A stretch of 16,132 nt of DNA. Origin: JAHFJA01 sp964357385. GTDB taxonomy: Bacteria; Patescibacteriota; Patescibacteriia; JACQRZ01. Location: the NCBI GenBank assembly GCA_964357385.1, contig CAYHKW010000022.1, positions 1 through 16,132 of the forward strand. Reading direction: 5' to 3'. A model generated the notes under the pieces. It was given only the letters and a program-made list of their open reading frames with translations. It was not told the origin of the DNA and did not search any database. The position numbers were made by a program, and so were the translations under genes. Positions within the stretch are counted from its first letter, which is position 1. Each line of letters begins with the position of its first letter. Below are positions 7,737 through 15,266 of the stretch, one piece after another.

Positions 7737-9647
7737 ATGATACAACGCGCGACTATCATTCCCTGCATTCGACTTCCCAGACATCTGGGTTTTTTTGACT
7801 ATACGTTTGACACCGATACCATAGGAGATTTGCTCCCTGGCACATTTGTTGAAATCCCGTTTCGACATAAAACGATCGTAGGGGTTGTAGTTCATACTGC
7901 TTCTGACCAAATCACTCCAAAACTCAAAGCCGTAATACACACACGTCCCGACCTCACTTCATTGCCAAATGAAGAAATCACATACATACTTGCCACCGCA
8001 CAATGGTACTGTGTTTCACCCGCAACCATACTGCGTATTGCCTTTCCCACTCCCCTAACAAAACAATCAAAACAAAAAAGTACTGTTTCTGTTGTCGCAC
8101 CTCCTAAAACTCGACGACAACTTCCCCTTGAAACATCAGTACGACCTACGCTCTTTCATTATCAATCAGAGAAGGATTGCGTTGAGTTGTATCATTCTCT
8201 TATCCAAACCAGTCGCAAGAAAAAAGAGCCGCTTATCATTATTACCCCCAACGATGAACGTACTGCTCACCTCGCAGCACTGCTGTCAAAAAATAAGGAT
8301 ATTATTATTTCCCGTGCCGACGACGGACTACGCGCGACACGACTCATGAGAACTATGGCAACAAATGGAACGTGCGTGGTGTTGATAGGAACCCGACATC
8401 TCTTAGCAACCCCTTTCAAGAATCTTCATACGATCATTGTTGATCAAAGCGAACATCGCAATCACAAACTTCATGAGGGTTCTCCGCTCATTGACAGTTG
8501 TAGTAGTGCGTATCACAAAGCGCAAAGCTACCGTGCCCGGCTCATATACACTTCATGCGCACCGCGTCTTGAAGAGTACTCATACATTCCCTGTACGCAC
8601 CCAAAAACACCGTATACATTTTCACCGACCATCATCTCACTTCATGATGAATTTCGAGGAGGTAATACCTCCCATGTTTCCGAGCGGTTGCAAGAAGAAA
8701 TTGCTGCATGTCTGAAGCGCAACGAGGATGTCGTGCTATCCCTCAATCATACTGGCATGAGCAAATATATTCAGTGTAAGGGGTGTAAGACGGTGTTCAC
8801 CTGCCCTGATTGTAATGAGCCTCTCCGCTATACCCAACGAGATCAAAAATTGATGTGCCCAACCTGCACACACACCCAAATACCTCCTGACACATGCCCT
8901 GTCTGCCATGATGTTAATTTCATTTTTCCTGGATTGGGAATTGAAAAAATTGCTCAACAATTATCAATATTATTTCCTGATGTACCCATTGTTCTCGTGG
9001 ATGCAAAAAATACTACCCCACTTCCACCCCCTGGGACACCCGCCATCATTGTTGGAACGTCGTATCTTCCCCATCACTATCCTGATCGTGTCGCACATGC
9101 AGGGCTCATTGGGCTTATTACCGCTGACCCTATTGTTTCTATGGAACAATTCAGATCACTGGAACAACAATGGCAAGACCATGCGTTTCTTTTATCGCTC
9201 AAATCTCCCATTGCCTCCTGTGTCATACAGGCATTTAATACCGACCATCCATTTGTACAATCACTCGCCACACTTGATTACCACCGATTTGCTGATAGCG
9301 AATTGGCACTTCGCAAAACCCATTCTCTTCCCCCTACCCAGCGTCATATCGTTTGTATATATAAGGGATATTATGAAAATGAGCAGAAAGAAGTCTCTGC
9401 TCTGGTCGGTATGCTCAGAAACTCTTTCGAATCCCCTCCCGCCCTGTCTAGTGCACCCATTGACATTTCACAGAAATTGCCTATAGTAAGGCTCATCAGC
9501 AGATCACAGACTCGACCGCATACACAAGTACTGATACGCCTGGCAACGGGGTACTCACCTTCACAGGACATGCCAAAATCCCTATGCGAAATACTTATGA
9601 AACTCTCAGTGGATTGGCTGATTGACCCCGATCCCCGTATACTATAA
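7737..9647 (+). CDS. priA: PriA-like primosomal protein N' with degenerate helicase motifs
   Basis: PriA binds stalled or D-loop forks and restarts replication by loading the replicative helicase; it is normally an ATP-dependent 3'-5' helicase. This 636-aa homologue keeps the overall layout: an N-terminal DNA-binding domain (about 1-105, PGTFVEIPFRHKTIVGVV), a helicase lobe, the zinc domain with eight cysteines (347/350, 356/359, 374/377, 387/390) at canonical spacing, and the C-terminal domain with FNTDHP, DYHRFADSELALRK and LPP. The ATPase motifs are gone. Where GxTGSGKT is expected there is LFHYQSEKDCVELY (about 139-152); the DEEH box reads DQSE (236-239); the GTQMIAKGHDFP motif reads GTSYLPHHYPDR; and the arginine-finger QVAGRAGR segment is replaced near 480-492. 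The gene starts 4 nt after the LigB-like stop and lacks a Shine-Dalgarno. It is probably a non-hydrolysing DNA-binding scaffold. Confidence 0.92.
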   Translation: MIQRATIIPCIRLPRHLGFFDYTFDTDTIGDLLPGTFVEIPFRHKTIVGVVVHTASDQITPKLKAVIHTRPDLTSLPNEEITYILATAQWYCVSPATILRIAFPTPLTKQSKQKSTVSVVAPPKTRRQLPLETSVRPTLFHYQSEKDCVELYHSLIQTSRKKKEPLIIITPNDERTAHLAALLSKNKDIIISRADDGLRATRLMRTMATNGTCVVLIGTRHLLATPFKNLHTIIVDQSEHRNHKLHEGSPLIDSCSSAYHKAQSYRARLIYTSCAPRLEEYSYIPCTHPKTPYTFSPTIISLHDEFRGGNTSHVSERLQEEIAACLKRNEDVVLSLNHTGMSKYIQCKGCKTVFTCPDCNEPLRYTQRDQKLMCPTCTHTQIPPDTCPVCHDVNFIFPGLGIEKIAQQLSILFPDVPIVLVDAKNTTPLPPPGTPAIIVGTSYLPHHYPDRVAHAGLIGLITADPIVSMEQFRSLEQQWQDHAFLLSLKSPIASCVIQAFNTDHPFVQSLATLDYHRFADSELALRKTHSLPPTQRHIVCIYKGYYENEQKEVSALVGMLRNSFESPPALSSAPIDISQKLPIVRLISRSQTRPHTQVLIRLATGYSPSQDMPKSLCEILMKLSVDWLIDPDPRIL

Positions 9648-9648
9648 T
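9622..9648 (+). promoter_or_regulatory. possible promoter for def-fmt
   Basis: TTGACC (9622-9627), a short 15-nt spacer and TATAAT (9643-9648). The -10 box overlaps the stop codon of the priA-like gene. Transcription would start near 9655, giving def a leader of about 9 nt. The -10 box is perfect, but the spacer is shorter than optimal. Confidence 0.5.
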
Positions 9649-9663
9649 TATACTCAAACCCCT

Positions 9664-10170
9664 ATGGCTCTTCTCCCTCTTGCGCCCGCGAGTGATCCGG
9701 TCGTTCGAACACAAACAAAGCCTATCGATCCTGCAACGATTTCAACTCCAGAATTCCAAACACTGATCGATGACATGATCCAAACGATGTACGAAACCAA
9801 CGGCATCGGTCTTGCCGCAACTCAAATTGGGAAACCGCTTCGGCTCGCTACGTTGGTTCCTGATCCTGATCGCTTTGATTTTTATGAAAAAGGTTCCCGC
9901 GAAGCGATTGTCATTATTAATCCTACGATCACCAGCCATTCATTGCGCACCTCTTCATCAGAAGAAGGATGCTTGTCCGTTCCGGGGTATATGGGTTTGG
10001 TAAAACGATATAGCGGGGTAACGGTTTCATTTACCGATCGCACAGGCGCCCCGCAAACCGTCAAAGCACGGGGACTTCTTGCACGATGTTACCAACACGA
10101 AATCGATCATTTGAATGGCATACTCTTTGTCGACCGCGCAGAAAAAATCTTCAAGATTCAACATATTTAA
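9664..10170 (+). CDS. def: peptide deformylase
   Basis: Metalloenzyme that removes the N-formyl group from new proteins, acting at the ribosome exit in the cytosol. All three family motifs are present: GIGLAATQ (47-54), EGCLS (101-105, metal ligand Cys103) and QHEIDH (144-149, ligands His145 and His149, catalytic Glu146). I chose the start at 9664 (168 aa, MALLPLAPASDPVVR), which matches the usual N-terminus of the family. A longer reading from 9622 would add 14 unconserved residues and overlap the preceding gene. A perfect TATAAT box just upstream of 9664 supports this choice. fmt follows after 3 nt, so the two enzymes of the formylmethionine cycle are made together. Confidence 0.95.
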   Translation: MALLPLAPASDPVVRTQTKPIDPATISTPEFQTLIDDMIQTMYETNGIGLAATQIGKPLRLATLVPDPDRFDFYEKGSREAIVIINPTITSHSLRTSSSEEGCLSVPGYMGLVKRYSGVTVSFTDRTGAPQTVKARGLLARCYQHEIDHLNGILFVDRAEKIFKIQHI

Positions 10171-10173
10171 TCT

Positions 10174-11115
10174 ATGCGCATTATTTTTTTCGGTACCCCT
10201 GCCTATTCCGTCGGATTCCTCTACAGCCTTATTGCGGCTGACATGTCGCCTATCGCCGTCGTATCACAGCCTGATCGTCCTGTGGGCAGAGACAAAGAAA
10301 TCCTTCCTACTCCAGTTAAAGAATTAGCCGAGGCAAACAATATCCCGGTGTTGCAGCCTGAAAATGTGAATGACCCGCAATCGATTGCTAACATCAAAGC
10401 ACTCAACCCTGACCTGATCGTCGTTGTCGCCTTTGGCCAAATTATTTCAAAAGACATTATTGATATTCCAAAACGGGGGTGCATCAATGTACACCCTTCT
10501 CTGTTGCCATTACTGCGCGGTGCTACTCCGTTGCAGGGAGCTATTTTGCAAGGACTTTCCGAAACCGGCATTACGATTATGCTCATGGATGAAAAAATGG
10601 ATCATGGCCCAATCCTTGCCCAGTTGCGCCTTCCTCTCGCACAAGACGAGACCTATGTTTCTCTTGCTGAAAAAACCATTGATCTAGGGCGTACACTGCT
10701 GGTTGATACCATAAAAAAATGGACGGCAGGAGCGATCACTTCCAAAGAACAAGATCATACCGCAGCTACGTTTACCAAACTATTAAAAAAAGATTCAGGA
10801 AAAATTACTGCTGATATGCCCGTTATTGCCATACAGCGCATGATGCGAGCACTGCAACCGTGGCCAGGCGTGTGGATGGAACATGAAGGCAAGCGAGTGA
10901 AAATTTTATCTATTGGACAACGCATCGCTCATACTGACTCTCTCGCAGGAGTATTATTTACCAACACCTCGTTGGGTAATGGTACGTGGCTTTCTGCAAC
11001 CGATGGTGCACTAGAACTCACCTCTGTTCAACCAGAAGGAAAGGCGGCCATGTCAGGAGAAGATTTTGCGCGCGGATACATTCGTTCAAACACCAATCCC
11101 ACGACAACAATATAG
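10174..11115 (+). CDS. fmt: methionyl-tRNA formyltransferase
   Basis: Transfers a formyl group from 10-formyl-tetrahydrofolate to Met-tRNA(fMet) so that translation can initiate. The 313 residues are the usual length. The N-terminal Rossmann-like domain begins MRIIFFGTPAYSVGFL. The substrate loop SQPDRPVGRDKEILPTPVK is at 31-49. The catalytic residues are Asn105 and His107 (INVHPSLLP, then LRGATPLQGAI) and Asp143 (MDHGPI). The C-terminal OB-like tRNA-binding domain includes ALQPWPGVW and ends with SGEDFARGYI. It is co-transcribed with def. The last 88 nt overlap the 3' end of the converging GT2/ligase gene; the conserved part of Fmt ends about 10 residues before the stop, so the overlap mainly costs the non-conserved tail. 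No terminator is visible after it. Confidence 0.97.
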   Translation: MRIIFFGTPAYSVGFLYSLIAADMSPIAVVSQPDRPVGRDKEILPTPVKELAEANNIPVLQPENVNDPQSIANIKALNPDLIVVVAFGQIISKDIIDIPKRGCINVHPSLLPLLRGATPLQGAILQGLSETGITIMLMDEKMDHGPILAQLRLPLAQDETYVSLAEKTIDLGRTLLVDTIKKWTAGAITSKEQDHTAATFTKLLKKDSGKITADMPVIAIQRMMRALQPWPGVWMEHEGKRVKILSIGQRIAHTDSLAGVLFTNTSLGNGTWLSATDGALELTSVQPEGKAAMSGEDFARGYIRSNTNPTTTI

Positions 11116-13448
11116 GCGATGCCCAGTGGATGGTTTAGGTAGGGCGTAAAAAAATGGGTAATCATAATACACACAAGCCCCAGCCATAATCCTACCATCC
11201 AAGAATACGCCATTCCATTATTTTCTCGTTGCATAACGTGAATAGCACGCCAGCCAATATATACTATATACCCTAAAAAGCTCAAATAGATTGCGAGCCC
11301 CAGAACACCAACTTTCAGCAATATCTCAAGGTATCCCCATTCAAATGCATAGGTAGTATACTCGCCGCTGGGGTTTTGTTCCAAAATACGAGGATCTTGC
11401 GTTGTGTAAGTAAGTGTTTTTCCAAAACCATAGCCAATAATAGGGTTTTTTATAATTTCGCCACCCATCACTGGCAATAGACTCCAACGTGAGCCCACCG
11501 CTGCTTCATTTTCAAATCGGCCTGAAACAGAGTTTAAACCAAGATCTGCTGTTGTTGCAGGAAATGGAAATCGTATAACTGCAATAATAATTATCAACGA
11601 AAGTAGTACCGTCAATACACATTTTCCTATCCATGAGGCATACTCTTTAAAACGTATTGCGCGTGCTGCCCCTATCAACATCAAGATACCCGCAATCACT
11701 AACGCGACCCAAAAACTACGCGAAAGGCTCACGATAATCCCTGCACAGACAAACGCCCCTGCCCAGACCGCTCTTCCTGTATAACGAGATGCGTACAGCG
11801 GTTTTCCCCCAGCGCCCCAGCGCAAGTAGGCAAAAATTCCTAAGAAAAGTGGCAAAAGATATATTTGACTTTGTAGAAATGTTCTATAGACATTTTGGCT
11901 TACCATCGTTACTTCCCCTACCCCGGTATCACGAACCCATCGATAGAGGGCAATCATTATTTCATATCCCATCGCAGGATGCGACATAGCATAGATAAGA
12001 AAAAACGTTTTTGCTAGTTGAGCCGCGATTGCCACACAGACCAGATGCGCTGCTCGTATTAATGCATCCTTTTTTGAAAGTGCATCATACACAATAGGCG
12101 CGATAAAAAAGTAGTACCACGCGTTTGCATCAGCAAGCACGAGACTTTTATCGTTTGTTGTTAATCCATATACTGTCCCGCCCAGTATCAGTGCTCCCAT
12201 AGCAAGATACCACCATCGGAACAGCGAATGACGAATCGTGAGATACCCTTCAGGCAGCACTGCTTTAGTCTTGATTGCGTTTATTACATACCCAACGACC
12301 CACGCAACACAAAGAGCCGAAAATATAATAATCCGAACATTGATTTCATTACTTCCTATTGCGAAAGAAAATAATCCCCCTTTTGATCCTATAATCAGTT
12401 CTGTGAGAGCGAACATTACGGCGTATTCGAGCCGGTAGAGTCCGATAAGTAGTGTTGCTAATCCAATTGTCCAAAACATAACATCATTGACTAAGGGTGT
12501 TGACCAGCCCACAAAGGAAAACACTTCCACCGCAGTGATAGCCAAAAACGCCCAAAGCCAAAATGGAAGATGGATGCCTTGGTTTTGCCGCATCAAACTC
12601 TTTTGATTTTTTAACCACACGAGCAGCGTACCGATAGGATACACGAGCCAGATTGCCAACCATGCAAAAAAACCTTTGTGCTTTAACATGTATATCCGTA
12701 AACTTGCACCGAACATGCGGCGTTTTTTCATTGTTTCTGCTTGCGCAAAGCTTGCTCCCCCAACGTGAGTTATCTCCGCTGTGGGTGTATACACAATACG
12801 TATCCCTTCATCGGCAATACGTTTCAACAAATCAACTTCTTCAAACCATACAAAAAACTTCTCATCAAATAATCCCACGCGATCAAGAGCTGTTTTGCGC
12901 ATCATCATGCACGCACCCATTATCTGCTGGACATCTTGTTCTTTTTCGTAGTTAAAATCTTTCCAGAGATATCTTTGAAATACTTTGAGCGTCGGTAATA
13001 CGAGATGTACACCCAATGACGCAAGCCACTGTGAAAAAAAATCAGGAAACCGTCTCACTGAAGGTTGCAGGGTATTATCAGGATTCAAAATCTTTGGACC
13101 CACTACCCCCACATCGGGATGTGTATCAAGATAGGTAATCAATGTGTCTAATGTACCTTCTTTTACCTGCGCATCGTCGTTAAATATGAGTACGTATTCC
13201 CCTGTTGATTGTCGAATCCCCTGGTTATTTGCCGTACCAAATCCCTTGTTATCAACATTGGCTATAAGGTTGACTTGAGGATATTCTTGGCGTACCATGT
13301 CAACACTGCCGTCTGAGGATGCGTTATCAACCACAAACACCTCAAAAGGATGATTTGGAGGATATTTAAAAATTGAAGCAAGACATGCTCGCAAATGCTC
13401 ACGCACGTTCCAATTAACGATAATAATTGATAGTTTCATACGTGCCAT
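11028..13448 (-). CDS. fusion of GT2 glycosyltransferase and O-antigen ligase/polymerase-like membrane protein
   Basis: About 806 aa joining two activities of surface-polysaccharide synthesis. Residues 4-260 are a family 2 glycosyltransferase: KLSIIIVNWN, VVDNASSDGS (about 40-48), FNDDAQ (the metal/nucleotide-sugar DxD region, about 89-94), IMGACMMMRK and FFVWFEEVDL (about 199-207). From about 265 onward the protein is a multi-pass membrane region (roughly ten or more segments) with O-antigen-ligase features: VSLSRSFWVALVIAG, then a soluble loop with SRWSLLPVMGGEIIKNPIIGYGFG and final helices. The fusion suggests that sugar addition and polymerisation or ligation are coupled at the membrane. 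The start is 13448 (MARMKLS) or 13439 (MKLS); neither has a Shine-Dalgarno. A longer reading from 13514 would pass through the terminator hairpin and adds no conserved residues. The 3' end overlaps fmt by 88 nt. Confidence 0.9.
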   Translation of the reverse strand: MARMKLSIIIVNWNVREHLRACLASIFKYPPNHPFEVFVVDNASSDGSVDMVRQEYPQVNLIANVDNKGFGTANNQGIRQSTGEYVLIFNDDAQVKEGTLDTLITYLDTHPDVGVVGPKILNPDNTLQPSVRRFPDFFSQWLASLGVHLVLPTLKVFQRYLWKDFNYEKEQDVQQIMGACMMMRKTALDRVGLFDEKFFVWFEEVDLLKRIADEGIRIVYTPTAEITHVGGASFAQAETMKKRRMFGASLRIYMLKHKGFFAWLAIWLVYPIGTLLVWLKNQKSLMRQNQGIHLPFWLWAFLAITAVEVFSFVGWSTPLVNDVMFWTIGLATLLIGLYRLEYAVMFALTELIIGSKGGLFSFAIGSNEINVRIIIFSALCVAWVVGYVINAIKTKAVLPEGYLTIRHSLFRWWYLAMGALILGGTVYGLTTNDKSLVLADANAWYYFFIAPIVYDALSKKDALIRAAHLVCVAIAAQLAKTFFLIYAMSHPAMGYEIMIALYRWVRDTGVGEVTMVSQNVYRTFLQSQIYLLPLFLGIFAYLRWGAGGKPLYASRYTGRAVWAGAFVCAGIIVSLSRSFWVALVIAGILMLIGAARAIRFKEYASWIGKCVLTVLLSLIIIIAVIRFPFPATTADLGLNSVSGRFENEAAVGSRWSLLPVMGGEIIKNPIIGYGFGKTLTYTTQDPRILEQNPSGEYTTYAFEWGYLEILLKVGVLGLAIYLSFLGYIVYIGWRAIHVMQRENNGMAYSWMVGLWLGLVCIMITHFFTPYLNHPLGIAYIVVVGLVFERMYPRAKSSPDMAAFPSG

Positions 13449-13473
13449 AGTACGCGAAATATGCTCTTTTGTA

Positions 13474-13503
13474 AATAAAAAAGATCCTTTCAAAGAAAGG
13501 ACC
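13474..13503 (-). terminator. rho-independent terminator after the 52-aa gene
   Basis: On the minus strand, TCCTTTC-TTT-GAAAGGA forms a 7-bp stem with a tight loop, followed by a run of six T's and more T-rich sequence. It lies 35 nt after the stop of the 52-aa gene and about 25 nt before the start of the GT2/ligase gene, separating the two transcripts. Confidence 0.75.
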
Positions 13504-13538
13504 GACCCGTTCAATTGGCGGGAGTGTTTTTCACTAGA

Positions 13539-13697
13539 TTAACGTCTGGTGCCTGCAAAATGCAGTTGATGCTTCGTACCTCGAGGTTTGACGAACTGCT
13601 CCTTTGGGTTCTTCTTGAGGTCAGTTTGCTCCTTCTCGGCGTCTATTTCATCCTGTTCGGCTTCCCATACTATAAGTCTGGTGTTCTGTTTTCCCAT
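13539..13697 (-). CDS. small hypothetical protein, 52 aa
   Basis: A short, strongly charged protein beginning MGKQNTRLIVWEAEQDEIDAEK and ending HQLHFAGTRR. It is not recognised. The middle is rich in Glu, Lys, Asp and Gln and probably helical; there is no signal peptide, membrane segment or cysteine. The case for a real gene comes from its signals rather than its sequence: AAGGAG 10 nt before ATG 13697, a TTGACA-type promoter further upstream, and a hairpin terminator right after the stop. The plus-strand reading frame over the same bases (13515-13733) has no such support. It is divergent from truB. Its function cannot be inferred. Confidence 0.65.
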   Translation of the reverse strand: MGKQNTRLIVWEAEQDEIDAEKEQTDLKKNPKEQFVKPRGTKHQLHFAGTRR

Positions 13698-13746
13698 TGG
13701 CGGAAATCTCCTTGTATAAATATATTTGTGTAAAACACTGATTCAA

Positions 13747-13774
13747 ATACTACCACTCTCTTAAATACTGTCAA
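13747..13774 (-). promoter_or_regulatory. promoter of the 52-aa gene
   Basis: On the minus strand: TTGACA (13774-13769), a 16-nt spacer and TAGTAT (13752-13747, 4 of 6 to consensus). The predicted leader is about 45 nt and includes the AAGGAG ribosome-binding site. Confidence 0.55.
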
Positions 13775-13799
13775 GTGGATAATAGACGACTAAAATACT

Positions 13800-14485
13800 A
13801 TGAAAGAAAACGGACTCTATCTCGTCAACAAACCATCAGGGCCAACCTCTCATGATATGGTTGACCGTGCCCGCAAAGTTACAGGACAATCGCGCGTAGG
13901 CCATGCCGGCACCCTTGACCCGTTTGCCGACGGTCTACTTATCATCCTTGTGGGTCGTGAATGGACTAAACGCCAGTCAGAGTTTTTACATATGGACAAA
14001 ACATACGAGGCGACGCTTGTGCTTGGTGCGAGCAGCGACACACAAGACCGCACCGGCACCATCACACAACAAGAGTGCGTCTCTCCTTCCCTTGAAGATG
14101 TCCAACAAGTCTGTGCGTCATTTATTAAAACCTACGACCAGATGCCGTCGGCGTTTTCCGCAACGGCACTGCCTGCGCCGTCGGCATCGGCCTTNNNNNN
14201 NNNNTTTCCGCTAAAAAAATCGGCGGTAAAAAAGCATACGAACTAGCCCGCAAAGGCATCGTCCCCGACCTTAAACCCCAAACCGTGACCATCCACTCCC
14301 TTGAGCTTCTTGACTACGCGTGGCCTCGCTTGACCATCCGCACTCATGTCTCCAGTGGCACCTACATCCGCGCGCTAGCAAACGACATTGGTAACGCCCT
14401 TGGCTGCGGCGCGTATGTCGAATCACTTAAACGCACTGCTGTTGGACCTTACAAACTTGAGGATGCGATAGAATTGGAGAAATAA
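13800..14485 (+). CDS. truB: tRNA pseudouridine(55) synthase, interrupted by an assembly gap
   Basis: Converts U55 to pseudouridine in the T-loop of tRNAs. The first part (13800 to about 14161) holds GLYLVNKPSGPTSHD and the catalytic motif GHAGTLDPFADG with Asp40. A run of 10 N follows at 14195-14204. After it, in another frame, the protein resumes as AKKIGGKKAYELARKGIVP, then HVSSGTYIRALANDIG and LKRTAVGPYKLEDAIEL to the stop. The bases TTTCCGC occur on both sides of the gap, exactly 50 bp apart. Removing those 50 bp restores a single frame reading MPSAFSAKKIGGKKAY, the expected TruB sequence. The real gene is therefore probably intact, about 211 aa. That is shorter than the roughly 300 aa of E. 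coli TruB and lacks the C-terminal extension. No Shine-Dalgarno precedes ATG 13800. Confidence 0.92.
14195..14204. other. assembly gap (10 N) inside truB
   Basis: Ten N's mark a scaffold join. The roughly 33 bases just before it (14162-14194) do not encode TruB-like sequence and probably represent an erroneous contig end, because the sequence after the gap continues exactly from TTTCCGC at 14155-14161. Confidence 0.95.
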
Positions 14486-14488
14486 AAA

Positions 14489-14536
14489 GTCCTCTACGAT
14501 CTTTATCGCAAAGGACATTTTAACAATTCGTGTTAA
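14489..14536. terminator. paired hairpins between converging truB and the 218-aa gene
   Basis: First hairpin: GTCCT (14489-14493) with AGGAC (14512-14516), with an inner CGAT-CTTT-ATCG stem, followed by a short T run; it suits truB. Second hairpin: TTAACA (14520-14525) with TGTTAA (14531-14536) and a 5-nt loop. It ends 2 nt from the stop of the minus-strand gene, and T-rich sequence follows on the plus strand. The two together probably end transcription from both sides. Confidence 0.55.
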
Positions 14537-14537
14537 T

Positions 14538-15194
14538 TTAATTACTTTTACTTACAAAAACAACTACCCTCTTAAACGCAACCACCCTACCACGCACTTG
14601 GTAATTAGGATGAACAGGAAATAAATCCAACAAACGAACATTATCAAAGTAATATGTTGAGAAAATAGGTATGGTCACCTTGTGACTTTTATTACGAATC
14701 GTTCTATTCATAGGAATGATTCGGGGCTTACCTTCCCATTTGTCTTTTTCTTTTTCAAGATATGCCCACAACAGAGAAGGGTGTGCCGCAACTAATCCTC
14801 TTTGTTTGATTTCTTTATAAAGAACTTTGAGGCTGACCTTTCCAGGGTCAAACACCACCGGCATGTAATATTCAATCCCGCTTCTATTATTAGGACCGAG
14901 ATTCTCTTCCGTTATGTCAGAATGAACGAAATCTACGTCAGCAGCCTCTCTTGAGAGACCCCATGACCGCGCATTATTGACCTTAATAAGATTCTCATTG
15001 TTGGAAATATATACAATATTTTCCTCTTTTTTGAAAGAACGTTTATTTCGTTTTTGATCGTCAGAATCGTGATAAATAATCTGCCGATTCTGTAATGTAC
15101 TCCCAGTACTTCCCCGCCACCTCCGCATAGGCGAGCTACCACCTTGCGCAGCAAACGACGGATCTTCGTCAATACTAATACTTGCCAAACTCAT
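14538..15194 (-). CDS. hypothetical protein, 218 aa
   Basis: No recognised family. Residues 1-60 are polar and low in hydrophobic content (Ser, Gly, Arg and Lys rich) and probably disordered. The rest looks like a folded mostly alpha/beta domain, with segments GIEYYMPVVFDPGKVSLKVL, AAHPSLLWAYLEKEKDKW and a C-terminal strand-rich stretch RGRVVAFKRVVVFV. There is no signal peptide or convincing membrane segment. The start at 15194 is supported by GGGAGG about 6 nt upstream and a consensus promoter overlapping the end of the preceding glycosyltransferase gene. It is a single-gene unit facing truB. Its signal structure resembles the two other unknown units here; its function cannot be inferred. 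Confidence 0.75.
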   Translation of the reverse strand: MSLASISIDEDPSFAAQGGSSPMRRWRGSTGSTLQNRQIIYHDSDDQKRNKRSFKKEENIVYISNNENLIKVNNARSWGLSREAADVDFVHSDITEENLGPNNRSGIEYYMPVVFDPGKVSLKVLYKEIKQRGLVAAHPSLLWAYLEKEKDKWEGKPRIIPMNRTIRNKSHKVTIPIFSTYYFDNVRLLDLFPVHPNYQVRGRVVAFKRVVVFVSKSN

Positions 15195-15237
15195 TCATAA
15201 CCTCCCATAATCACAAAATATACAAAAACGTCCTTAC

Positions 15238-15266
15238 ATTAAAGCATACTATACCTACTTTGTCAA
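15238..15266 (-). promoter_or_regulatory. promoter of the 218-aa gene
   Basis: On the minus strand: TTGACA (15266-15261), a 17-nt spacer and TTTAAT (15243-15238) preceded by TG (extended -10). The -35 box lies inside the last codons of the GT2 gene, so the 218-aa gene can be expressed separately from the glycosyltransferases upstream. Confidence 0.75.

Noticed and set aside
9622..9663. Upstream start for def adding 14 residues
   Set aside because: It overlaps the priA-like gene, the extra residues are not conserved in the family, and a -10 box lies between this start and the better one at 9664.
13449..13514. Longer N-terminus for the GT2/ligase fusion
   Set aside because: It would require translation through the terminator hairpin and adds 22 residues before the conserved KLSIIIVNWN start of the GT2 domain.
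13515..13733. 72-aa plus-strand frame with a hydrophobic stretch
   Set aside because: It is antisense to the 52-aa minus-strand gene, which has promoter, SD and terminator; the plus-strand frame has no ribosome-binding site.
13800..14485. truB as a true pseudogene
   Set aside because: The break coincides with an N gap and a TTTCCGC duplication; removing the 50-bp artefact gives an intact catalytic domain.
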